Part shown: positions 13,247 through 21,923 of the stretch, one piece after another
Layout: each line of letters opens with the position of its first letter
Numbering within the stretch: position 1 is the stretch's first letter
Assembly: GCA_003665825.1 (NCBI GenBank)
Contig: QPFY01000018.1
Location: 62,001 to 126,000, forward strand
Length of the DNA: 64,000 nucleotides
From: Microbotryum silenes-acaulis
Lineage: Eukaryota > Basidiomycota > Microbotryomycetes > Microbotryales > Microbotryaceae
Direction of reading: 5' to 3'
The notes under the pieces: model-generated
Told to the model about the DNA's origin: nothing
What the model saw: the letters and a program-made list of their open reading frames with translations, nothing else
Databases searched by the model: none
Program-made: the position numbers and the translations under genes

Positions 13247-14476
13247 ATGGACAGCTCCCCCGCCCCGCCTTCGCCCCCCAGGGACATCAGCTCCCCTGAC
13301 CCTTCGATCAGCGTGCAAATCGCCACGCTACAGGCACAGCTTGCCGCTCTACAGGCCTCACAGCCCCCTGCCGCCGCCGCCGCCACCCCGCCCGTCACTG
13401 CCACGCAGGCAAACACCGCCACCGCATCAAAAGTTGTGTTCCCCAAGCACGCTCGCCTTGACGGCCCTAAGTCGTTTACAAACTGGTTACGTCAACTCCG
13501 TCTCGCGCTTCCAAATCAAGCCCGTGGTTACGTTCTTGACGGTGTCATTCCCCCGACGTGGACGGCCGACCAACTTGCCGCCCGTGACGACGCCGCGCGT
13601 GAAATCATCGTTGGCTCGATCGACTCAGCCGACGTCTCAGCCACCCTCGACACCGTCCCCAGCGACGACCTGTCGGCACCACGCATCTTCGCCGCACTCA
13701 AGGCTCGTTTCGCACCGGACGACGCCACTCGCACCCTCGAGTTGTTCGCCCGCCTTTGGGACTTCAGGAAGATGCCTGCCTCCGTCGAGGCGTACGACAC
13801 GTGGCTCCGTGAATACATGTCGATCGCGCAGGAAATCCGCGACGCCAAAACCTCGCTCAACGACGTGCTCGCCACTCACGTGCTCGCCATGGTCCCACCC
13901 TGCCTCGACAGCTTCCGACTCACGTTCACGGACGAGCAGCGCAACCAACGCGACCTCCCGGAACTCACGACGCTGACGGACCGCATTCGCATCCAGCTTC
14001 GCTCGGCGGGACTCTCGTCATCGCACTCGGCCATGCTCGCCACCGCCTCCCCTTGTCCCGCCTGCCACGCCCCCGGCCACCGTCTGCGCGACTGCACCTC
14101 ACGGGCGACACACCCGCCCGCCGGCCCCTGCCGCCGCTGCCACAAGAAAGGTCACTGGGCCCTCGACTGCAAGCACCGGGGCGAACAGAAACACACCGGC
14201 GACGACAACCAGGACGACATGTCTCTCCCCGCCGCTCAACAGCCTAACGTCGGCTATTTCGCCTCCTGCCTGTTTGCTCGCCGGCAACTCCCGACTGACA
14301 CCTTTGTAGTCGACTCGGGCGCCACGGCACACATGGTCGCCGATCGCTCTCTATTCACGGCTTATCGCCAGACGGCGCACACCAAGATTGGCGGCATTGC
14401 CGGCGGTATCACGGCCATCGGTATGGGGGACGTAGCGTTTGTTGCCAAGACCGGACATCCGATCACGCTGCGTGGC
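13247..14476 (+). pseudogene. Copia-B3 gag and start of protease, cut by gypsy
   Basis: Starts [13 protein letters not shown] like B1. An in-frame upstream ATG at 13,187 exists but the B1 copy lacks it, so the later start is preferred. It holds Gag, two CCHC knuckles ([28 protein letters not shown]) and the protease core [10 protein letters not shown]. The frame is broken at 14,476 in the codon run LRG|VLH by the gypsy LTR and would otherwise continue at 21,924. The apparent tail after LRG is LTR read-through. Confidence 0.9.
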
Positions 14477-15047
14477 TGTCAGGATGACAGCGGTACACTG
14501 ACAGCAGTACTCAAAGGAAGTCTTCCCCGAGGTTGTGTGCAGGTAGCGATGACTTGACCCAATGGCGGATTCGTTTCAAGCATCGCGGGCGTCGTGGTGT
14601 AGCCGTTTGGCGCGTGGGCGCGCACCCGCTGGTTGCAGGTTCGATGCGTTGCGAGCGCAATCTTCTTTCGATTTGTTTTATCTTTTTTGCTAGCTGAGGC
14701 GCGGCCTCAGGGTTTTTACCGGTGCTCCCGCGAGCAATCCTTTTTACCCCTGAGGCGACCTCTTGGAGTAGTTTGATTTGGCTGAGTTCCCTCGGCGCCT
14801 GGGCAGTCCCTCCCTTCGGTTTCGACACCTTCCGCCGGAGCCTGGTCCGCTCATCATCTTATTGGCCCCCCCCTCTCCTTGCCGATCGTTGGAATAAAGT
14901 CCGTTATACTTGACTTCCCGCGAGCTTTTCGGTCGACACCCCTCTTTGATCGCTCCCTCGCCGACTGCCGCCACCACAGCCGATACTCCTCGACACCCCC
15001 GTCCTTCGTCGTGTAGACGACGTCATCCTCGCCGACGTCGCCTGTCA
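14477..15047 (+). repeat. 5' LTR of the gypsy element
   Basis: 571 bp, TGTCAGGATGAC...GCCTGTCA. It contains a tRNA-like block (14,586-14,661), T runs, a perfect 7-bp hairpin (CTGAGGC GCG GCCTCAG at about 14,694) and the paired motifs GGTTTTTACC and CCTTTTTACC. Right after the LTR comes CTTTTTTCAAG; no TGG-type primer-binding site is visible there. Confidence 0.93.
14586..14661 (+). other. tRNA-like A-box/B-box block in the gypsy LTR
   Basis: Contains GTGGTGTAGCCGTTTGGCGCG (A-box-like, first 20 bases meant) and GGTTGCAGGTTCGATGCG (B-box core GGTTCGA). The same block is in the 3' LTR at 21,457-21,532 and, diverged, in the solo LTR at 12,149-12,226. A T-rich tract follows within about 30 bases. 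It lacks convincing acceptor and T stems. Confidence 0.55.
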
Positions 15048-15323
15048 CTTTTTTCAAGTACGGCATCGCCAACAACGATCAGAACCCCTACAACTGCTAA
15101 GTCCCATACCCTGGACGAGCAGTCGCCCCCGCCGTCTGATCTCGAGTCGTCAGCCTCCTCCCCGTTGCCGAACTCATCCCCCACGAACGCGTCACTGTCT
15201 TTCGTGACCTCCTTCACCGAGTCCGACGGCGAACGCGTTCTTCCCTCCTACCCTTTCTTCCAGCCATCCCGCCCTCGCCACCGTTCACCCCGGAATCGCC
15301 GACCGTTGAATCGCGAGCTCGCC

Positions 15324-18300
15324 ATGGCCGACGAACGTGACACGTCGCGCGTCTTTGCCGGAGACAGCGTCAGCCCTCTCCGCGACGACGAGGCCGGGCG
15401 CCCAGAATCCTTTAAGTCCCCACCGCCAAAACCGGCCCATACCGCCGCCGCTCTGATGTCGCTCGAAGCTCGCCTCGAAGAATCCGAAGCTCGACGCCTC
15501 GACTCCGATCATCGAGTTCAGCACTTGGAGAAATTGGTAGAGCGCCTTTTGAAGAACTCCACTGAACCGGCTGCGGCGCGGGCTGGCTTGACTGAACCAG
15601 CCGCAGCTCGGGCCGGGGAGTTCACGCCGGTGAGATCGGTCCCCCTGGACGTCCCTCCGCACCAATTTTCGGGACGCTCCAACACTACCGCTGACCCCCT
15701 TGCTCGTGCCCCTGGGGGGGAATCTCACAGCGAAATCAGGGACGGCCCTTCCCCGGCGGTGATTAGCTCTCGTTGGAGAGGGACATTGCCCGACCAGGAA
15801 GGGTTATGGACCGGGGATCACCCGGAAAGGTTGGTGACTTTCACTGCATTCGGGAACTCGTACCTCTCACTTTTGTGCGACATCGCAATCGACGAACTGT
15901 TCACCACCGACCGCGTCGTCCAGCTCGTGGCCACCCTATCCGCTCGTTCGACGTCTCGCCAGCGCCGCCAGTCCCCTCACGATTGGGCCGTCGACGAGTT
16001 GAGGGACGCGATCCGGGACAGGCGCCCTCACTGCTGGACGTCGCTCATGACGGCAGTGGGACGTCGTTGGCCGGACCCTGGGTTTGCCGACCGGGTGGCC
16101 GAAGAATTCTATGGGTGCCGCCAATCTTCGTCTCGGGCGTACGACCATGTCGGCGAATGGCGCGCGCGCTACCGCACGTTCATGCACGACAACCCAAGCT
16201 TCGGTCTCTCGGCACTTCAGCTCGCCACGGCATTCTACCAATCCTTGAACGACGTGGCCAAGCGTGAAGTCCGCGCAGGTATGTTACGCGAACATCGTGA
16301 CAACTCCTTAGTGATCACAGGGAGGTTCGGTCGGACGGTCCCGTCCCTCGACGAAATCACCGAATGGGCCGCCATCGCCGACGAGATTTCGACACCGACG
16401 CCGGCTGCCACCCCTTCGACTCGCACCGCGACCTTTGGAGCGATTTCGCATGCTCCACGCACTACCCCACCCACAACAAACAACGACCAGCGCTCGCAGA
16501 TCCGCCGAGCTCGATGGGTCGACCGCGCCACCAAATGGCAACAGTCGCATTTGTGGAAGGATCGACCAACGTGGTTCTCGCCCGCACCAGGAGGAGTACC
16601 TACAAGTATGGCCTGTTTCAATTGTGGCCAAGGCGGTCACTTTTCACAGCACTGTACCTCCGAGCGTCAATCTCCCGCAGTCGTCCAGCTATCCGCGATT
16701 GCCGTGGCCAACTTCGACGAGGAGGAATGGTCTTCGGGCTCAGAAGGTGCCGAGGACCCCCAGGTGAGATCTTCCCTTCCACTTGAGCCTGATCAGACTC
16801 GACCGTTGAGTTCCGATTCCGCCTCAGTGACGCACCCCTTTTGGCCCTCCGCAGACCCTGTTGGACGAGTGAAAGATGTCGCTTCTTCTTCGCTGGAAGT
16901 TGAGGTTCCATCAAGTAGTTCACAGCTGACCGCCTCGGCAAATGATGCAGACTCACTTCGTTTCGACGACAGCCTGACTGACTCCGCGCTTGACGCGGTG
17001 GAAGATGTCTTGTCTTACGCTGATGCCGAGTCGCGCTTGCGTCGTTATTGGGGGCCGGAAGTGGTGTCGTCTCGCAAGGCGGAAAGGACTGCTTCGGTGA
17101 GCTCTTTCCAGATTCCTGTGCCGTCGGGTGTGTCTCTCTTGGCGTCCGCCGCACCCCTGCTCGACATCGACGAACCCGACCGACCTGTCGAGCCCGCCAT
17201 TGTGCGCGCCCGCAACGTCATCGCTTGGACGTTGCCTTCTGGGAGGGTCCTGCGTTGTTTGATCGATTCTGGGTCAGAGATCGACTTGGTGGACCAGGAG
17301 GTGGTGCGAGCCGACCCGAGCTTCGCAACGGCCCGGTTGACCGCGCCGTTGCACTTGCGCCTCGGCACCAAGGATACGTCCGACCGATGTGCTGTGTTCG
17401 CCACCGCCCCTTTTCTGTCGGGCACCCTCGACCTCGGTTCGCGAGCGTTCTTTATCTTCCGGGTGACTGGGTACGATGCCATCTTGGGGCTGCCCTTTCT
17501 TAAGGATACAGGCATGCTCGTTGGCTGGGGCGCCTTCACGGTCGCGCACCCAGGCCCTTCGCAACCCGTCGCCCTGGGCACTCATGAGTGGGATCGCGCA
17601 GTCACTGTGGCGCCCATCTTTGCCGGTTCCGCCATCGGTTACAATCACCCGGGGTTGCTTCCCGACGACGAGATTATTGGCCTCGAGCCGCACAACCCAC
17701 TGCTGGATGTCGTCGATGACCCGGCGCTCGAGGATTTGTCCGAGTCCGAAGCACGAACACGATTAGCTGCCTTACTCGAGAAATACTCTGATGTGTTCGT
17801 AGATTCGCTCCCCATGGACCGACTCCCGCCGTACCGACCCGTAAATCACGAAATCCCTCTGATCGACCCAAACGAGAAGGTCAAGCCCAAGGTGTACCCC
17901 CTCGCCGACAAATATCGAAGCCAATGGGCGGAGCACTCAGCTAAGTACACTCGCGGTCGCTTCTGGGTTTCGGGTCCGATCGATTCGGCAGCCCCGGTCT
18001 TTGCCATTCCGAAAAAGAACTCGCAGACCGCTCGTTTCGTCATCGACCTCCGGGCTCGCAACAGCAACACCGCAAAGCGATTCTCGCCCATCCCCGACAT
18101 GACCAGTGTGCGCTATGAAGTCGCCCGCTCGCGTTACCGGTCCAAGTTCGATGTGGCCGCAGCCTTTGAGCAGGTGCGGGTCATACCCGAGCACGTCGAT
18201 CGCACCGGCTTTGCCACGGTCACGGGCACGTACACGTCGCGGGTCATGCAGTTTGGCGACACCAATGCGCCCAACACCCTGAATCTGTTAACGTCAGCGA

Positions 18301-21300
18301 TGTTCCAGCCATGCCTTTCGTTCACCAAGATCTTTTTCGACGATGTTCACGTCCACTCCGATACTCGTCGAGCGCATTTGAGACACATCGAGATCTTGCT
18401 GATGACATTGCGACACTACCGATTCTACTTAGGATCCAACAAATCCGAGTGGTTCTCCAAGTCGTTGGATTCGTTGGGTGCCATCATCTCCGACAACGGC
18501 ATCGAGGTCGACCCCGCCAAGTGGGAGCGTATCCGACAGTGGCCGATTCCGTGCAACAAGTGCGACATCCAGCGTTTCCTCGGCACCGTCAATTGGATGC
18601 GAGATCACCTATCACACCTCTCGACGATTTTGGAGCCAATCACCGCGTTGTTGGCGCAATCGACTTCGTGGCGTTGGAACGACCGCGAACAGCAGGCCTT
18701 CAACACCGTCAAGTCCCTCGTCCCAGCAACGCTGCGACCGATCGACGGCACTAAGGTCACCTCCGGCGAGCACAAGATCTACCTGTTCACCGATGCCAGT
18801 CGTGTTGGCATTGGTGCTTGCCTGGCCTCGGGGCCCACTCGTTCGCAGGCCGTCCCTACCCGATTCTTTTCCGCTAAGTTCAACGGTGCTCAGCTCAACT
18901 ATCATGTAACTGATAAGGAGTTCCTAGCCGTCGTTTCGGCGTGTCGGGCGTTCGAGCAGCACTTGATCGGCTACCCCTTCGTCATCGTCACCGACCATCA
19001 AGCCCTTCGCACGATCAAAACGCAGAAGTTACGCCAAACGCCTCGGCACATCCGCATGTGTCTCGAACTCAGCCGTTTCGACTTTGAGTTTGAATTCATC
19101 GCCGGCAGGAACAACTCCCTTGCTGATTCATTGTCGCGCTTGTGGGAGGTCAAGGAGGGATCGTACGAGGATCAGGTCAAGGAGAATGAGTTGGAGGACA
19201 TGTTCTTTGATGGAGAACGCCACGGATTCACTACGCCCGGTGAGAGCCTCCCCGAGGAACGTCCTTACACCTCTCCATCTCCCGATCGGTTGCCTCCTGT
19301 TGATTTTGCCCTCGGGCCCCAACGCGACGATTGCGAGGCAGGCTCTCCCGGATACTACGCGCTCAAGGAGGAATCGCAAGACGAGGATGTGAATGGACGG
19401 GATTTGGGGAATTTGTTCTTGAAGGAAGAATGCCACGAGTTCACTACGCCCGGTGAGAGCCTCCTCGAGGAACGTCCTTACACCTCACCTTCGCACGACC
19501 GGTTGCCGGCTGTTGATTGTGCCTTCGGGCCCTGGGGACACGGTTACAATTCAGGCTCTCCCGGTTCCCATCGCCTCGCCGAGAACATAATGGACGCCGT
19601 CGACTTGTCTACCGGCCCCCTTCCTCCTCCCATCGCCGTCAATCGAGTTCACGCTATCGCTGCGGCCCCGGCCAACGACCCGCCCATTCCGGTTGATGCC
19701 GACGCTGATGAACTCGATTTGTTGGGAGTCGCTGCCGATGCAGTCAACGACGCACCTGTAGTCCATCGGCCGCCTGATCCACTGCCCCAACCCTTCCTCG
19801 ACACCATCATCCGAGCATACACCAACGATTCGCAAGCCCAGGTCATCATTACCGACCCAATATCATGGCCTATGTTTCGGGTGACCGAGGAAGGGAGGAT
19901 CTTGCGCGTACATCCAGATGAGTCTCTTTCCCTGTTTGTGCCTCGTGGTCTCGCTACCGGCGTCGTCGATTCCGACAAGGTCCCGTCGCTGCGCGAGCTC
20001 GTGCTTTCGGAGATACATCGGAGCGTCGGGCACGCGGGACATCGCATCACCTTGGCCGCCATACGTCCTTTGTATTGGTGGTCGTCCATGTCTGCCGATT
20101 GCGCTGAGTTCTGCCGTTCCTGCGAAGACTGTGCCCGCGGCAAGGCGTCCACTCAAGTTCCCTATGGCCGACTGCACCCAATGCCGATCCCCTCCGGTCC
20201 TTGGGAACAAGTGGCGATCGACTTCATGACAGGACTGCCTCCGGTCGAGTTCGAAGGGATGATGGTCGCTCAAATCATGGTGGTCACTGACACTTGGGGA
20301 AAGATGGTCCACCTAATTCCCCTCCCAGCCGACGCCGACTCTGAGCTCGTTGCCGAGAAGTACTACGCCACCATCTTTCGACTGCATGGGACGCCTTCAG
20401 CCATCGTTTCCGACCGCGATCCCAAGTTCACCTCGCAGTTTTGGCGGGCATTGCAGGCAAAGGTTGGCGCCGTCTTGCGAATGTCAACCGCGGCACACCC
20501 CGAGACGGACGGATCGAGCGAGAATCGGATCAAGATGGTCACCCAAACACTGCGGATCATGGTGTCGTCAAATCACGAGGCTTGGGCATCTCGTCTAGTT
20601 GAAGCTGAGTTCGCTCTTAACTCTTCTGTTGCTGTGTCCACGTCTTTGTCGGCTTTCGAGGCGACTTACGGCTACCTTCCTCGACGTTGGCCCACCGATT
20701 CCTGGTCTGTCTCGGCTGTCCCTCGGGCGGAAGCGTTTGCTCGGACTCGACAGTTACGGAACCTCGATGTCACGGATGCGATCATTGGAGCACGCCTCGA
20801 CCAGTCCTATCAGGCCAACAAGCATCGACGCCCGGATGACCCCGCCTTTCGGACCGGCAGTTACGTCTACCTTTCGACAAAGAATCTGGCAGTTCCTGAA
20901 GGGATGAAGTCGAAGTTGTTGCCGCGCTACATCGGCCCTTTCCGTATTCGAGCGGCAATTCCGGCAACATCCAGCTACGACCTCGAGCTTCCACCAGCCA
21001 TGTCGCGAGTGCACAATCGCTTCCATGCTCGACTGCTTCGCCCTTACATTGAGAATGATGCTGAAAGGTTCCCTGGGCGTGACCCCGCAGTTCTTTTTGT
21101 CGAAGATGTAGCCGATGCGGCCGACAACTCTGCGATTCCGGAACGGATTGTTCGCGATCGGCGGAACGCTCGGGGCGCTCGTTCGTTCTTGGTGCGATGG
21201 GTAGGCCGTAACGACACCGACGATACTTGGATGTCAGAGCAGTCCCTTCGCCTGGACCATCCGTCCGTCCTCGACGCCTACTTTGCGCGCCTCGATCGCT

Positions 21301-21326
21301 CGAACCGCCGCCTCGCCGCACGGTAG
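15324..21326 (+). CDS. Gypsy Gag-Pol polyprotein with chromodomain (2,000 aa)
   Basis: One uninterrupted frame. The frame is also open back to an ATG at 14,910 in the LTR, but the first internal Met, MADERDTSRV, is the better start. Gag carries a coiled region and a zinc knuckle CFNCGQGGHFSQHC at about 431-444. The protease has LIDSGSEIDL at about 647 (DSGS rather than the common DSGA). The RT active site reads IFFDDVHVHSD at about 1004, with FFDD where YxDD is usual. RNase H has LFTDASRVGIGACLA at about 1155 and VTDKEFLAVV. Between RNase H and integrase a unit of about 45 residues containing TTPGES..EERPYTSPS is repeated. Integrase shows HHCC (HRSVGHAGH...CRSCEDC) and D,D,E (AIDFM, SDRDPKF, SSENRIK). 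A chromodomain closes the protein (about 1938-1990, FLVRWVGRNDTDDTW), likely targeting insertion to marked chromatin. Confidence 0.95.
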   Translation: MADERDTSRVFAGDSVSPLRDDEAGRPESFKSPPPKPAHTAAALMSLEARLEESEARRLDSDHRVQHLEKLVERLLKNSTEPAAARAGLTEPAAARAGEFTPVRSVPLDVPPHQFSGRSNTTADPLARAPGGESHSEIRDGPSPAVISSRWRGTLPDQEGLWTGDHPERLVTFTAFGNSYLSLLCDIAIDELFTTDRVVQLVATLSARSTSRQRRQSPHDWAVDELRDAIRDRRPHCWTSLMTAVGRRWPDPGFADRVAEEFYGCRQSSSRAYDHVGEWRARYRTFMHDNPSFGLSALQLATAFYQSLNDVAKREVRAGMLREHRDNSLVITGRFGRTVPSLDEITEWAAIADEISTPTPAATPSTRTATFGAISHAPRTTPPTTNNDQRSQIRRARWVDRATKWQQSHLWKDRPTWFSPAPGGVPTSMACFNCGQGGHFSQHCTSERQSPAVVQLSAIAVANFDEEEWSSGSEGAEDPQVRSSLPLEPDQTRPLSSDSASVTHPFWPSADPVGRVKDVASSSLEVEVPSSSSQLTASANDADSLRFDDSLTDSALDAVEDVLSYADAESRLRRYWGPEVVSSRKAERTASVSSFQIPVPSGVSLLASAAPLLDIDEPDRPVEPAIVRARNVIAWTLPSGRVLRCLIDSGSEIDLVDQEVVRADPSFATARLTAPLHLRLGTKDTSDRCAVFATAPFLSGTLDLGSRAFFIFRVTGYDAILGLPFLKDTGMLVGWGAFTVAHPGPSQPVALGTHEWDRAVTVAPIFAGSAIGYNHPGLLPDDEIIGLEPHNPLLDVVDDPALEDLSESEARTRLAALLEKYSDVFVDSLPMDRLPPYRPVNHEIPLIDPNEKVKPKVYPLADKYRSQWAEHSAKYTRGRFWVSGPIDSAAPVFAIPKKNSQTARFVIDLRARNSNTAKRFSPIPDMTSVRYEVARSRYRSKFDVAAAFEQVRVIPEHVDRTGFATVTGTYTSRVMQFGDTNAPNTLNLLTSAMFQPCLSFTKIFFDDVHVHSDTRRAHLRHIEILLMTLRHYRFYLGSNKSEWFSKSLDSLGAIISDNGIEVDPAKWERIRQWPIPCNKCDIQRFLGTVNWMRDHLSHLSTILEPITALLAQSTSWRWNDREQQAFNTVKSLVPATLRPIDGTKVTSGEHKIYLFTDASRVGIGACLASGPTRSQAVPTRFFSAKFNGAQLNYHVTDKEFLAVVSACRAFEQHLIGYPFVIVTDHQALRTIKTQKLRQTPRHIRMCLELSRFDFEFEFIAGRNNSLADSLSRLWEVKEGSYEDQVKENELEDMFFDGERHGFTTPGESLPEERPYTSPSPDRLPPVDFALGPQRDDCEAGSPGYYALKEESQDEDVNGRDLGNLFLKEECHEFTTPGESLLEERPYTSPSHDRLPAVDCAFGPWGHGYNSGSPGSHRLAENIMDAVDLSTGPLPPPIAVNRVHAIAAAPANDPPIPVDADADELDLLGVAADAVNDAPVVHRPPDPLPQPFLDTIIRAYTNDSQAQVIITDPISWPMFRVTEEGRILRVHPDESLSLFVPRGLATGVVDSDKVPSLRELVLSEIHRSVGHAGHRITLAAIRPLYWWSSMSADCAEFCRSCEDCARGKASTQVPYGRLHPMPIPSGPWEQVAIDFMTGLPPVEFEGMMVAQIMVVTDTWGKMVHLIPLPADADSELVAEKYYATIFRLHGTPSAIVSDRDPKFTSQFWRALQAKVGAVLRMSTAAHPETDGSSENRIKMVTQTLRIMVSSNHEAWASRLVEAEFALNSSVAVSTSLSAFEATYGYLPRRWPTDSWSVSAVPRAEAFARTRQLRNLDVTDAIIGARLDQSYQANKHRRPDDPAFRTGSYVYLSTKNLAVPEGMKSKLLPRYIGPFRIRAAIPATSSYDLELPPAMSRVHNRFHARLLRPYIENDAERFPGRDPAVLFVEDVADAADNSAIPERIVRDRRNARGARSFLVRWVGRNDTDDTWMSEQSLRLDHPSVLDAYFARLDRSNRRLAAR

Positions 21327-21347
21327 ACTTCCTTTTGGGGGGGACAG

Positions 21348-21918
21348 TGTCAGGATGACAGCGGTACACTGACAGCAGTACTCAAAGGAAGTCTTCCCCG
21401 AGGTTGTGTGCAGGTAGCGATGACTTGACCCAATGGCGGATTCGTTTCAAGCATCGCGGGCGTCGTGGTGTAGCCGTTTGGCGCGTGGGCGCGCACCCGC
21501 TGGTTGCAGGTTCGATGCGTTGCGAGCGCAATCTTCTTTCGATTTGTTTTATCTTTTTTGCTAGCTGAGGCGCGGCCTCAGGGTTTTTACCGGTGCTCCC
21601 GCGAGCAATCCTTTTTACCCCTGAGGCGACCTCTTGGAGTAGTTTGATTTGGCTGAGTTCCCTCGGCGCCTGGGCAGTCCCTCCCTTCGGTTTCGACACC
21701 TTCCGCCGGAGCCTGGTCCGCTCATCATCTTATTGGCCCCCCCCTCTCCTTGCCGATCGTTGGAATAAAGTCCGTTATACTTGACTTCCCGCGAGCTTTT
21801 CGGTCGACACCCCTCTTTGATCGCTCCCTCGCCGACTGCCGCCACCACAGCCGATACTCCTCGACACCCCCGTCCTTCGTCGTGTAGACGACGTCATCCT
21901 CGCCGACGTCGCCTGTCA
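21348..21918 (+). repeat. 3' LTR of the gypsy element
   Basis: 571 bp, the same as the 5' LTR by eye. It is preceded by a short polypurine tract (TTTTGGGGGGGACAG, about 21,333-21,347) and followed by the target duplication GTGGC. Confidence 0.93.
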
Positions 21919-21923
21919 GTGGC

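Larger units (their letters stand above)
14477..21918 (+). mobile_element. Chromodomain Ty3/gypsy retrotransposon (7,442 bp)
   Basis: Complete element with 571-bp LTRs (14,477-15,047 and 21,348-21,918) that are identical by eye. Ends are TGTCAGG...CCTGTCA and the target duplication is GTGGC (14,472-14,476 and 21,919-21,923). Gene order protease, RT, RNase H, integrase, chromodomain defines a chromovirus. It is inserted inside the copia-B3 protease region. Identical LTRs plus one long uninterrupted ORF suggest a recent and possibly active copy. Confidence 0.95.
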
